64,000 nt of DNA from Ethanoligenens sp047722935 (GTDB lineage: Bacteria; Bacillota; Clostridia; Oscillospirales; Ethanoligenentaceae). The DNA lies in NCBI GenBank assembly GCA_047722935.1, contig JBDNZS010000003.1:30211-94210 (forward strand). The letters are read 5' to 3'. Below, piece after piece: positions 44,209 through 53,455 of the stretch. The notes under the pieces were generated by a model, which was not told the origin of the DNA, ran no database searches, and saw only the letters and a program-made list of their open reading frames with translations. The number at the start of each line of letters is the position of its first letter. Position 1 is the first letter of the stretch. The position numbers and the translations under genes are program-made.

Positions 44209-44970
44209 ATGCATTTTCGAGAATTCGGTGATTCAACTCTTCCCTCTGTCATCCTGGTCCACGGCGGAGGTCTGTCTTGGTGGTCTTGGCAGCCGATGAT
44301 CGACGCACTGGAAGCACAGTATCATTTGATTGTGCCGACCATTGATGGGCACGACGACGATGGAGACACCACATTTTGCAGCATCGCCGACAGCGCAGAA
44401 AAACTCATCGCTTATGTGGATAAGTCCTGCGGAGGACAAGTCTACGCACTTGCGGGGCTTTCCATCGGGGCCCAAATCATTGTGGAAGTTCTTGCGCGAC
44501 GTGAGAAAATAACACGCTTTGCCGTTATCGAAAGTGCACTGGTCTATCCCATTCCCGCATCCGGACTGATGGCGGCGTTGACTCCGTTGGTTTATGGGCT
44601 TCTTAAATATCGGTGGTTTTCCAAACAGCAGGCAGCGGTCTTGCAAATACCAGACGCTGCATTTGAGCGATATTATACTTCTAGTTTACGCATGTCCTGT
44701 ACGTCACTCCGTAATATCACACGCAGCAACGGACGATATCCACTTCCCTCGCACATCGAGGCGACCGATGCGAAGGTACTCATCCTGGTGGGCGGAAAAG
44801 AAATCGGCATCATGAAAAAATCCGCCGCGCGGCTTCACGAAGCCATACCGGGAAGTGTCCTGCACGTATTACCCGGCTGGAAACATGGTGCAGCCAGTCT
44901 CATCCATACCGATGTGTATCTGCATCTGTTACAGAATCTTTTTGACGAGGAGACAGCACCGGCTCACTGA
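44209..44970 (+). CDS. Alpha/beta-fold hydrolase
   Basis: 253-residue serine hydrolase with the oxyanion segment VHGGGLSWWSW, a nucleophile elbow GLSIGA (Ser in G-x-S-x-G) and a C-terminal GWKHGA with the likely catalytic His. The catalytic Asp is less clear and could be in the region before EIGIMKKSA. No signal peptide. The start is the ATG at 44209, with CAGGAGA before it, 49 bases after the helicase. Substrate unknown. Confidence 0.8.
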   Translation: MHFREFGDSTLPSVILVHGGGLSWWSWQPMIDALEAQYHLIVPTIDGHDDDGDTTFCSIADSAEKLIAYVDKSCGGQVYALAGLSIGAQIIVEVLARREKITRFAVIESALVYPIPASGLMAALTPLVYGLLKYRWFSKQQAAVLQIPDAAFERYYTSSLRMSCTSLRNITRSNGRYPLPSHIEATDAKVLILVGGKEIGIMKKSAARLHEAIPGSVLHVLPGWKHGAASLIHTDVYLHLLQNLFDEETAPAH

Positions 44971-44999
44971 CATTGTCTTCCTGTCCTTCTATCGTTTAT

Positions 45000-45049
45000 A
45001 AATAAAGAGAAAGCACCGGCGATTGTTCGTCGGTGCTTTCTCTTTATTT
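45000..45049. terminator. Bidirectional terminator between hydrolase and tagO
   Basis: A 19-bp perfect stem (AAATAAAGAGAAAGCACCG with its complement) with A- and T-rich ends between convergent genes. Confidence 0.8.
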
Positions 45050-45064
45050 CTCGCGTTGCCCGCG

Positions 45065-46330
45065 TCAGTTTTTCTCTTTGCTTTGTTCAGGCGTATCCGT
45101 CTGCGACGGGGGTGCATCCGGATTTTGTGGCACATCCGCATCGGGGGATTCCGGTAGCGTCTGCGGTTGTTCGTCCGCCTCCGGTTCTTCTTTGCCCGTC
45201 GTACAGTCATGCGCCTCAGCATCCTCTTGGCACTTGCATTTTGCATTATAGCGGCGGCAGAGCTTGAGGGCAATCAGTGATGTAATCAGCACGATTACAA
45301 GGGCCAGGAGCAGAAAACGCCAGCCAATAATTTTGCCAAATACCGTGAACAAGATGGCAATGATACTGAGTGTGGCGCTGACCGCGTACAAAAACCACAC
45401 CGCCTGCTTTTGAGAAAGCCCCATATCAATAAGCTGGTGATGGATATGGCTGCGGTCGGCCGCAAAAGGGGATTTCCCCTCAGAGAGCCGCCGCAGGATA
45501 GCGGATGATGTATCCAAAATCGGCAGTGCCAAAATGAGGATCGGTACCAGAAACGAGATAGCCGCGTAGAACTTAAACAGTCCCTGTATGGAGATGACAC
45601 CCAGCACATACCCCAAAAACATCGCGCCGGTATCGCCCATGAAAATCCTTGCCGGGTTTCTGTTATAGGGCAGCAAGCCCAGGCATCCTCCCGCCAAAGC
45701 GGCGGTAAGGACAGCAACTGAAAGCTGCGGGCGCCCTTGCAAAGTGGCAAGAATGAGCAGTGTGCCGGACGCAATGCTTGCAATACCGGCGGCCAAACCA
45801 TCCAGACCGTCGATCCAGTTCATGGCGTTGGTCATTCCCACGATCCAAATCACCGTAATGAGAATGGACAGCCAGTTGCCAAGAGCGATTGGACCGCCAA
45901 ACAGCCGCACCGGCAGAGAAACAAACTGGATACGTGCGCCCAGTGCCACTGCGATGCCCGCCGCCACACACTGTATGGCAAGACGCGGCAGCGGCGGTAA
46001 ATTGAACCGATCGTCAAAAAACGCCATCACTGCAATGATTGCCGCGCCGGGCAGAATCTGAATCATGAGCTGCGCAATGCGCGGCGGATAATATTCCGAG
46101 AACCGGCCCAAGATCAAGAGGACGATCAGCGTGGAAAGCAGAAAACCTGCTATAATGGAAAGACCACCCAGCAACGGTATGGGCTTTTTATGCATTCGCC
46201 GTTTGTCTTTGGGGATGTCAAGCCAACCAATGCGGTGCGCAAGTTTGATGACAAACGGGGTACAGACATACGCAATAGCGATCGCCAATATCAGCGTCAG
46301 TCCAATGATGCCATAGGTTTTCAGCGACAT
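45065..46330 (-). CDS. tagO: Undecaprenyl-phosphate GlcNAc-1-phosphate transferase (TagO/WecA)
   Basis: MraY-like membrane enzyme that initiates wall teichoic acid or polysaccharide synthesis. The 421-residue protein has about ten TM helices and active-site loops MAFFDDRFNL, NAMNWIDGLDGLAAG, FMGDTGAMFLG and the HIHH motif (DRSHIHHQLIDMG). A disordered acidic, Pro/Asp-rich tail of about 60 residues with a CKC motif follows the last TM helix. I do not know this tail from relatives. RBS near 46340. Trailing gene in the same direction as trpS, with 18 bases between. Confidence 0.9.
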   Translation of the reverse strand: MSLKTYGIIGLTLILAIAIAYVCTPFVIKLAHRIGWLDIPKDKRRMHKKPIPLLGGLSIIAGFLLSTLIVLLILGRFSEYYPPRIAQLMIQILPGAAIIAVMAFFDDRFNLPPLPRLAIQCVAAGIAVALGARIQFVSLPVRLFGGPIALGNWLSILITVIWIVGMTNAMNWIDGLDGLAAGIASIASGTLLILATLQGRPQLSVAVLTAALAGGCLGLLPYNRNPARIFMGDTGAMFLGYVLGVISIQGLFKFYAAISFLVPILILALPILDTSSAILRRLSEGKSPFAADRSHIHHQLIDMGLSQKQAVWFLYAVSATLSIIAILFTVFGKIIGWRFLLLALVIVLITSLIALKLCRRYNAKCKCQEDAEAHDCTTGKEEPEADEQPQTLPESPDADVPQNPDAPPSQTDTPEQSKEKN

Positions 46331-46348
46331 GGAAGCATATCCTCCCGT

Positions 46349-47356
46349 TTAGCGGGCAGTCGGCGGCACTAGCCCCAATTTTTTGCAGGCTTTTGCATAG
46401 GTGCGTCCGGCAAGTACCCGCGCTTTTTCCGCGCCTTGTATATAGACATCCAACAGATGGTCTTTGTTTTTCATTAAGTCGGCATAGGTTTCCCGCACCG
46501 GACGCAATGCCTCCGCTACGGCCTCGCCTACGGCAACCTTAAAGTCACCGTAACCTTTTCCGGCAAACTCCCGCTCAATCTCCGCTGTGGTCTTGCCGGT
46601 TACGATGGAATAGATGGAAATGAGATTATTCACGCCGTCTTTGCCCGCACGGCAAACGACCTCGGCTTCTGAATCGGTGACCGCGCGTTTAAATTTGCGC
46701 AGGATGGTATCGGTGTCGTCCAACAGCAGGATGTATGCGTTGGGGTTCTCATCCGATTTGGACATTTTTTTCGTCGGTTCCTGCAGTGACATCACCCGTG
46801 CGCCCGCTTGGGGGATATACGGTTCCGGAATACGGAAGACGTCCCCATAAAGGCCATTGAATCGCCCGGCTACGTCCCGCGCCAGCTCCAGATGCTGTTT
46901 CTGGTCGGCGCCGACCGGTACCAAGTCGGTCTGGTAAAGGAGGATATCCGCCGCCATCAACGTCGGATAGCAGAACAGACCCACATTGATATTATCAGGA
47001 TGTTTGGCTGATTTATCCTTGAATTGTGTCATACGGGACAATTCACCGAACTGGGTATAGCAGTTGAGCAGCCATGCCAGCTCCGCATGGGCGGGCACAT
47101 GGCTCTGGATAAACAGCTGGCTCTTTTCCGGGTCGATGCCGCAGGCCAGCAGCAGTGCCATCAGCGAAAACGTCTGCTGGCGCAGTGCCGCCGGTTCCTG
47201 TCGGACGGTGAGCGAATGCAAATCCACCACCGAATAGATGCAGTGGTATTCTTTCTGCAACAGCGGCCAGTTACGCATGGCCCCCAAATAATTCCCAAGC
47301 GTGGGAATGCCGGTGGGCTGTATGCCGCTGAACACATTTTTCTTTTGGTTTTCCAT
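46349..47356 (-). CDS. trpS: Tryptophanyl-tRNA synthetase
   Basis: 335-residue class I aminoacyl-tRNA synthetase, the bacterial length. The HIGH-like motif is PTGIPTLGNYLGA and the KMSKS motif is KKMSKSDEN. Charges tRNA-Trp. No T-box or trp leader is visible in front of it; it lies 48 bases after the aminotransferase stop. Confidence 0.96.
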   Translation of the reverse strand: MENQKKNVFSGIQPTGIPTLGNYLGAMRNWPLLQKEYHCIYSVVDLHSLTVRQEPAALRQQTFSLMALLLACGIDPEKSQLFIQSHVPAHAELAWLLNCYTQFGELSRMTQFKDKSAKHPDNINVGLFCYPTLMAADILLYQTDLVPVGADQKQHLELARDVAGRFNGLYGDVFRIPEPYIPQAGARVMSLQEPTKKMSKSDENPNAYILLLDDTDTILRKFKRAVTDSEAEVVCRAGKDGVNNLISIYSIVTGKTTAEIEREFAGKGYGDFKVAVGEAVAEALRPVRETYADLMKNKDHLLDVYIQGAEKARVLAGRTYAKACKKLGLVPPTAR

Positions 47357-47404
47357 TCGTGGTCTGCCTCCGCTTTCTATAAAGCACGCACATAGGCTGC
47401 TTTT

Positions 47405-48586
47405 TTATTGAATAGGTATCTCGCCGAGCAGTTCCAGCCCCTTTTCGATCTGTTCTTCAGACGGGGTGGAAAAGTTCAGCCGGAACGACCGGCTCTCACC
47501 CTGTGTATCCGCCAAAAACGCAGTGCCCGGCACCACCGCCACGCCTTTGCCGAGAGCAGTTTTGCAATATGCAAGCATATCGTTCTTCTCGGGCAAAGTA
47601 CACCATAGGAACAGGCCGCCCTGCGGGGTCGTATAGGCGATACGCGGGTCAAAATTGTGGCGAATGCCATCCAGCATCCTGCCGCATTTCTGCCGGTAGA
47701 GCGCACGGATACTTTGCAGATGAGCATCAAAGCCATCCCACTTTAGGAACCGTTCCGCAATCATTTGCGGCAGCATGGCGGTGTGGACATCCTCACCCTG
47801 CTTGGCCACCACCATCTTCTGCAAGACCTCCGACGGGCCAAGCGCATAGCCCACGCGCATCCCGGCAGACAAGATTTTGGAGAACGTACCCAAATAGATG
47901 ACGCGCCCGTCTTCGTCCATGGACTTGATGTGCGGCAAGTCGTCCCCCGCAAAGCGCAACTCGCCATAGGGATTGTCTTCCAAAACCATAATGTTGTATT
48001 TGCGCGCAAGGGCATAGACCGCGCGGCGTTTTTCCATGCTGGTCGTGATGCCGGTGGGGTTTTGAAAATTGGGGATAATATAGAGCAAGCGAACACGTTT
48101 TTCGGTGCGCAGTGCCTGCTCAAGCCGTTCCACATCAATGCCGTCGCTCTGGAGCGGGATGCCTTTGAGCCGAATGCGCAAAGACCGGAACGCGTTGAGC
48201 ACGCCGATAAAGCTCGGATCCTCACAAAGCACGGTGTCGCCCTCGTCGCAGAGTGCCTTGGCGGCCAGCTCTGCACCCTGCTGCGCACCCGAAACTACAA
48301 TCAAGTCATCCGTCGGCCGCACGCAGCCATAATTGTCCTGCATCCGTTCCCGCAAGAGCGTGCGCAGAGGCATATACCCTTCGGTGATACCATATTGCAG
48401 CGCCACCACCGGGTTTTCTTCAAGAATCTCCCGCGTGAAGGTGCGAATCATATCCACCGGGAATGATTCCGGCGCGGGGTTGCCTGCCGCAAAGGGGATG
48501 ATGGACGGGTCAGTCGTCGCTTTGAAGATTTCACGGATTGCCGATGGCTTCAACGCCGAAAGGCGTTCGGAAATCTGATATTCCAT
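47405..48586 (-). CDS. PLP-dependent class I/II aminotransferase
   Basis: 393-residue fold-type I aminotransferase. PLP-binding features are NPTG in FQNPTGITT, DNPYGELRF and the Schiff-base lysine in GTFSKILSAGMRVGY. It resembles 2-aminoadipate/kynurenine-type (LysN-like) transaminases that act on bulky amino acids. The N-terminal HTH of MocR proteins is absent. The start is the ATG at 48586 with AGAGGTC upstream; an in-frame start further upstream has no ribosome site. Substrate not determinable. Confidence 0.85.
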   Translation of the reverse strand: MEYQISERLSALKPSAIREIFKATTDPSIIPFAAGNPAPESFPVDMIRTFTREILEENPVVALQYGITEGYMPLRTLLRERMQDNYGCVRPTDDLIVVSGAQQGAELAAKALCDEGDTVLCEDPSFIGVLNAFRSLRIRLKGIPLQSDGIDVERLEQALRTEKRVRLLYIIPNFQNPTGITTSMEKRRAVYALARKYNIMVLEDNPYGELRFAGDDLPHIKSMDEDGRVIYLGTFSKILSAGMRVGYALGPSEVLQKMVVAKQGEDVHTAMLPQMIAERFLKWDGFDAHLQSIRALYRQKCGRMLDGIRHNFDPRIAYTTPQGGLFLWCTLPEKNDMLAYCKTALGKGVAVVPGTAFLADTQGESRSFRLNFSTPSEEQIEKGLELLGEIPIQ

Positions 48587-48734
48587 TAAAAAAGACCTCT
48601 TTACAATATATAGGAAAGCACTGGTCGATTCGAGGCGCATAGCATTCGACCGGCGTTTCCGCACAATAAACAAAAAAACGGTTGGAACCGCCGCATTGCA
48701 TCATATAAGATTATTTTAACACAATGCCTGCACC

Positions 48735-48764
48735 TTGACAATAACACCGGTCTAAATGTATGAT
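48735..48764 (+). promoter_or_regulatory. Promoter of gltX
   Basis: TTGACA (48735-48740), an 18-base spacer and TATGAT (48759-48764), about 99 bases before the start. Confidence 0.7.
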
Positions 48765-48862
48765 AAAGGGTGTGCTGTGGCACATTGATAAGGATCAAAA
48801 ACCGCCGCCGGCCGTTTTTATACTATGCCGCCCGGGCGGTTTATTTAGAGAGGAAGTTGCAC

Positions 48863-50320
48863 ATGGGTCAAACAGAAGTGCGCACCCGTTTTGCGCCCAG
48901 CCCCACCGGCTACATGCATGTGGGCAACCTGCGCACGGCGCTTTATACCTACTTGATTGCCAAGGCGCAGGGCGGAAAATTCATTCTGCGCATAGAGGAC
49001 ACCGATCAGGAACGTTATGTGGAAGGCGCAGTCGAAATCATTTACAAGACATTGCGTGAAACCGGCCTGCTCTGGGACGAAGGTCCGGACATCGGCGGCC
49101 CGGTGGGACCGTATATCCAGAGTGAGCGGCGGGGAACGTATGCCCGCTACGCCAAGGAACTCATTGAAAAAGGCGGCGCGTATTACTGCTTCTGCGGCAA
49201 GGACCGATTGGATGAACTGCGCAAAATTCACGAGGCCAGCGGTGTGCCCCACAAATATGACGGCCATTGCCGCAATCTGCCGCCCGAGGAAGTAAACCGT
49301 CTGCTGGCGGAGGGCGTGCCTTATGTGGTGCGTCAGAAAATCCCCGAAGGTTCCACCACATTTCAGGATGTGATTTTCGGCGACATCACGGTGGAAAACG
49401 ATACGTTGGATGACAACATCCTCATCAAGACCGACGGTCTGCCTACCTACAACTTTGCCAATGTGATCGACGATCATCTCATGGGCATCACGCATGTGGT
49501 GCGCGGCATCGAGTACCTGTCCAGCGCGCCGAAATACAATCTGCTCTATCAGGCGTTTGGGTGGGACATCCCCACCTATATCCACTGCCCGCCGGTCATG
49601 CGGGACGCCAACCACAAGCTGTCCAAACGCAACGGCGATCCCACATATGACGACCTCATCACGGACGGCTACCTCAAGGAGGCCGTTCTCAACTATGTCG
49701 CCCTGCTGGGCTGGAGCCCCGGAGGCGAACAGGAAATCTTTTCGCTGACGGAACTGGTCAACGCTTTTTCTATCGACGGCATCTCCAAGTCGCCGGCTAT
49801 TTTCGACATCGCCAAGCTCAAATGGATCAACAGCGCCTACATCCGCGCCATGAGCCTGGAGCAATTCCATGATCTGGCGCTTCCTTATATCAAACAGGCA
49901 GTCAAACAGGACGTCGACACGCGTCTGATTGCCGAAGTTTTGCAGCCGCGCTGTGAAAAACTGACCGATATCCCTGAGAAACTGGACTTCATCGACGAGC
50001 TGCCCGTGTATGACAACGCGCTCTATGTGAGCAAAAAAATGAAAACAAACCCGGCAAATGCGTTAGAAACTCTTCGGGACGCGCTGCCTGTGCTGGAAGC
50101 ATTGGAAGACTGGTCGCGAGAAAGCCTGCACGCGGCACTGTTTGGTCTCGTGGAGAAAAAGGGCGTAAAAAACGGCGTGGTGCTCTGGCCGGTGCGCGTC
50201 GCCGTTTCCGGCAAACAGTTCACGCCAGGCGGCGCGGTGGAACTCTGCGCACTACTTGGAAAAGAGGAGTCCCTGCGTCGGATACAAAAAGGCATCGCGC
50301 TGCTCTCCGCTCAGGCATAA
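48863..50320 (+). CDS. gltX: Glutamyl-tRNA synthetase
   Basis: 485-residue class Ib synthetase that charges tRNA-Glu (and perhaps tRNA-Gln, which is then amidated). It shows PSPTGYMHVGNLRTA (HIGH region), RIEDTDQER, the zinc-type region CFCGKDRLDEL, and KLSKRNG (KMSKS). The start is the ATG at 48863 with AGAGGAAG upstream; the frame is open earlier but lacks similarity. Confidence 0.96.
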   Translation: MGQTEVRTRFAPSPTGYMHVGNLRTALYTYLIAKAQGGKFILRIEDTDQERYVEGAVEIIYKTLRETGLLWDEGPDIGGPVGPYIQSERRGTYARYAKELIEKGGAYYCFCGKDRLDELRKIHEASGVPHKYDGHCRNLPPEEVNRLLAEGVPYVVRQKIPEGSTTFQDVIFGDITVENDTLDDNILIKTDGLPTYNFANVIDDHLMGITHVVRGIEYLSSAPKYNLLYQAFGWDIPTYIHCPPVMRDANHKLSKRNGDPTYDDLITDGYLKEAVLNYVALLGWSPGGEQEIFSLTELVNAFSIDGISKSPAIFDIAKLKWINSAYIRAMSLEQFHDLALPYIKQAVKQDVDTRLIAEVLQPRCEKLTDIPEKLDFIDELPVYDNALYVSKKMKTNPANALETLRDALPVLEALEDWSRESLHAALFGLVEKKGVKNGVVLWPVRVAVSGKQFTPGGAVELCALLGKEESLRRIQKGIALLSAQA

Positions 50321-50403
50321 TGGTGTATATTTCGACGATCTGTAAATGCTTCTTTTTGGTAAATGAGTGGAATTACGCATAAAGTGGTCGAAAACGTGCA
50401 TAC

Positions 50404-50442
50404 TTTACACAGTCTTTACAAAATCTTTACCTTCATTTGCTT
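50404..50442 (+). promoter_or_regulatory. PhoP boxes upstream of pstS
   Basis: Direct repeats in 11-base phase: TTTACA (50404), TTTACA (50415), TTTACC (50426) and the weaker TTGCTT (50437), each 6 bases with 5-base gaps. This matches the Firmicutes PhoP consensus TT(A/C/T)ACA-N5. The -10 box is likely TATAGT at 50464-50469, 21 bases after the last repeat. Confidence 0.85.
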
Positions 50443-50513
50443 TTGACCCCTCTGCAAAAAAGGTATAGTGGAAATGGTAGAGATAGTATGCAACACTAAG
50501 GAGAAAACATTTT

Positions 50514-51440
50514 ATGAAGAAGCTTTTGGCAGCAGTCGCCTCAGTGGCAATGCTGGGTGTTCTGTTTACAGCGTGCAGTAACTCGAACGGGGCCTCCAGC
50601 AGTTCCTCTGACACCAGCGCGGTCAGCGGTGCCGTCACAGCGGCCGGTTCCTCAGCACTCAAACCATTGGTAGACGCGGCTAAAACAGCCTTTCAGCAAA
50701 AAAATCCTGATGTTTCCATCACTGTCAGTGCAGGCGGATCGGGCGTCGGTCTCCAGCAGGTTGCAGCCGGCACAGTCGATATCGGTAACTCTGATGTGAC
50801 CGCCGAGTCCAAGCTGCCTGCCGATCAGGCAAAAACACTGGTTGACCATCAGGTTGCTGTCGTTGGCGTTGCGGTCATTGCCAGCTCCGATGTGAAAGTG
50901 GCCAGCCTCACCAGCCAGCAGCTTTCTGATATTTTTACCGGCAAGGTCAAAAACTGGAGCGAAGTCGGCGGAACGAATGAACCCATTACGTTGGTTACCC
51001 GCCCGTCCAATTCCGGCACCCGCGCGTTGTTCAAACAGTATGCGCTGAATAACGTCGAAGAAACTGCTTCCTCCCTCAATACAGATGATTCCGGTGTTCT
51101 TTTGCAGGACGTTTCAGGCAACAAAGGCGCGATCGGTTATGTTGCCTTGTCCTACTTGGTCACCAGCCCGAGCGTCAACACCATCAAGATTGACAATGTT
51201 GCGCCGACACTTGATAACATCTATTCCGGCAAATACAAAGTCTGGGGCACCGAGCATATGTACACTAAGGGTGAAGCCAAAAGTGCGACAGCCGCATTCA
51301 TCAAATATATCCAGTCTTCCGATTTTGCAACACGCGCCGAAACCCTTGGATACGGTGTGGCCAGCAAAATAAAGGTACCGCATACGGATTCTTCCTCCTC
51401 TGCGTCTTCTTCGGCGTCCTCTGCGGCATCTTCCAAATAA
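50514..51440 (+). CDS. pstS: Phosphate ABC transporter substrate-binding lipoprotein
   Basis: 308-residue lipoprotein. The signal peptide ends in lipobox LFTAC, with Cys21 as the lipidated residue. Ser-rich linkers flank the mature domain. Phosphate-binding segments are TAAGSSAL, AGGSGVGLQQV and RPSNSGTRALF. The C-terminus carries an unusual Ser/Ala tail of about 17 residues. First gene of the Pho cluster, expressed from the PhoP-box promoter. Acts at the outer face of the membrane. Confidence 0.95.
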   Translation: MKKLLAAVASVAMLGVLFTACSNSNGASSSSSDTSAVSGAVTAAGSSALKPLVDAAKTAFQQKNPDVSITVSAGGSGVGLQQVAAGTVDIGNSDVTAESKLPADQAKTLVDHQVAVVGVAVIASSDVKVASLTSQQLSDIFTGKVKNWSEVGGTNEPITLVTRPSNSGTRALFKQYALNNVEETASSLNTDDSGVLLQDVSGNKGAIGYVALSYLVTSPSVNTIKIDNVAPTLDNIYSGKYKVWGTEHMYTKGEAKSATAAFIKYIQSSDFATRAETLGYGVASKIKVPHTDSSSSASSSASSAASSK

Positions 51441-51501
51441 GCATACAGCTTGCAGTAGCTTAGTCAATGCATCCCATTGTTTCGCAATGACATATGCACC
51501 T

Positions 51502-51551
51502 GCGTAGCGGTAAAGGCCGGCGGTTTTTCCGTTTGGCCTTTACCGCTACGC
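51502..51551 (+). other. 17-bp perfect hairpin between pstS and pstC
   Basis: GCGTAGCGGTAAAGGCC (51502-51518) pairs perfectly with 51535-51551 around a 16-base loop. There is no T-run, so a partial terminator or an mRNA-stabilising structure is likely. Confidence 0.7.
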
Positions 51552-51572
51552 AAACGCTAAGGGGTATAAAGG

Positions 51573-52541
51573 ATGGAGAAAGTGCTTTCAAAAGAACAGC
51601 AGGTTATAAAAAAGAAAGTTGACAAACGGCCGGTTTTTCGGCTGGACTATTTTAGAAAAGAGTCGCTTGGGCGATCCATTGTCACGATTTTTGGGATTTT
51701 TACGGCGGCCATCACGCTGATTATTGGCATTTTCCTGATTGTAAACGGGCTGCGAACCTTCACCGTATACCACCACAGCGTTTGGGAATTCCTGTTCTCC
51801 TCCAAGTGGTCTCCGGTAGACGGTCCAATAACCGGCGGGCAGTATGGACATGTAGGTGCAGCCGTCTTTATCTTTGGCTCCATCTCTATCTGCTTTCTGG
51901 CGTTACTTATCTCCACGCCTTTTAGCCTAGCAGCGGCGATCTTTATGGTTGAAATCTCCCCAAAAATGGGCAAGCGCTTTCTACAGCCGGCCATTGAGAT
52001 CTTTGTGGGCATTCCGTCGGTGGTTTATGGCTGGACGGGCCTGGTGCTTCTGGTACCCTTTATCCGCGATGTATTTCATTTGCAAATCGGGTTTAGCGTG
52101 TTGGCTGGCGCCATTGTGTTGGCAATCATGATTTTCCCGACCATTACCAGTATCTCCGCAGATGCCATCCGCCATATTCCTTCGGCTTATAAAGAAGCTT
52201 CATACGGGTTGGGTTCCACCCGGTGGCAGCTTATCTGTAAGGTGATTATGCCGGCTGCTTTGCCCGGTGTCCTTACAGGCATCATCCTTGGTCTTGCACG
52301 CGCTTTCGGCGAGGCTCTTGCGGTCGCTATGGTTATTGGACCAATGAACGCTTTTCCAAAGAACATCCTTTCACCAACCAGCAACCTCACTACCATGATC
52401 GCCGGTGCGATGGGGAATGCATCAAAAGGCGGTGAGCTGCAAAGCGCCTTGTGGACAATGGCACTTCTGCTTCTTCTCATCTCATTTGTTTTCATTATGA
52501 TTGTCCGCATCATCGGGAAGAAAGGAGCGTCACGTTCATGA
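51573..52541 (+). CDS. pstC: Phosphate ABC transporter permease PstC
   Basis: 322-residue permease with six TM helices and the binding-protein-dependent transport (EAA-loop) segment SYGLGSTRWQL, followed by GEALAVAMVIG. A 35-residue basic cytosolic N-terminus precedes the first helix. Partner of PstA. Its stop overlaps the pstA start (ATGA). Confidence 0.95.
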   Translation: MEKVLSKEQQVIKKKVDKRPVFRLDYFRKESLGRSIVTIFGIFTAAITLIIGIFLIVNGLRTFTVYHHSVWEFLFSSKWSPVDGPITGGQYGHVGAAVFIFGSISICFLALLISTPFSLAAAIFMVEISPKMGKRFLQPAIEIFVGIPSVVYGWTGLVLLVPFIRDVFHLQIGFSVLAGAIVLAIMIFPTITSISADAIRHIPSAYKEASYGLGSTRWQLICKVIMPAALPGVLTGIILGLARAFGEALAVAMVIGPMNAFPKNILSPTSNLTTMIAGAMGNASKGGELQSALWTMALLLLLISFVFIMIVRIIGKKGASRS

Positions 52542-53437
52542 CCAGTTCTGTCAATAAAGCTCACCCTGTCAGCAAAGCAAGGCGCGCTGACCATATTGCG
52601 ACCGGCGTCTTGTACGGTGTAGCAAGCTTCTTCCTGCTGCTGCTTGCGGCATTCACCATCTTCATCCTGTACCGCGGTGGACGGGCCGCGTACATTCTCG
52701 CCGGTATGCAGGGAGTCGGCATCGGAGCACAGCTCTTTAATACTGTTTATCTGGTCGTCCTCTCTCTGGCCATCAGCACCCCAATCGGTATCTGTGCCGG
52801 TATCTATATGGCTGAATATATGCGGGAGGGGCGCCTTGCGAGTTTCATCCGCACCTGCATCGAAACACTTTCCTCCTTGCCGTCCATTGTCGTCGGCCTG
52901 TTTGGCTACCTGGTGTTTCTGGTGATGACGCATTCCTCTTATAACCTGCTGGCAGGTGCGCTGGCGGTCTCTATCCTGAACCTGCCGCTGGTAACCACTA
53001 CCACGGAGGATTCCCTGCGTGCCATCCCCAAATACTACAAGGAAGGCAGCCTTGGCATCGGTGCAACTCACTGGCAAACCATCGTGCGCGTGCTGGTGCC
53101 TGCCGCCATTCCCCGCATCATCACCGGCATCATCCTCGCGGGAGGCCGTGCATTCGGTGAAGCGGCCGCGCTTCTTTATATCGTGGGCACAGGAACAGAC
53201 ATCAATTTCAGAAACTGGAACCCGTTGAGCCGAATGTCCCCAATCAACCCGTTCCGTTCCAGTGAAACGCTCGCCATGCACATCTGGGATATGAACACCA
53301 ATCCATCCGTACCGCACGCGCATGAACAGGCCGATTTTTCGGCGGCTATTTTGATCATCATGGTCTTTGTATTCAGCCTGGGCGCACGTATTATCGGCAA
53401 TGCTTTGGAACGTAAAATGACCGGAAACAAAAAGTGA
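52538..53437 (+). CDS. pstA: Phosphate ABC transporter permease PstA
   Basis: 299 residues with six TM helices and the EAA loop EGSLGIGATHWQT followed by GRAFGEAAALLYIVG. The ATG at 52538 has AAAGGAGCG upstream. An in-frame reading further upstream lies inside pstC and is not used. Confidence 0.95.
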   Translation: MTSSVNKAHPVSKARRADHIATGVLYGVASFFLLLLAAFTIFILYRGGRAAYILAGMQGVGIGAQLFNTVYLVVLSLAISTPIGICAGIYMAEYMREGRLASFIRTCIETLSSLPSIVVGLFGYLVFLVMTHSSYNLLAGALAVSILNLPLVTTTTEDSLRAIPKYYKEGSLGIGATHWQTIVRVLVPAAIPRIITGIILAGGRAFGEAAALLYIVGTGTDINFRNWNPLSRMSPINPFRSSETLAMHIWDMNTNPSVPHAHEQADFSAAILIIMVFVFSLGARIIGNALERKMTGNKK

Positions 53438-53455
53438 CGCGCTGGAGGAAAAACA

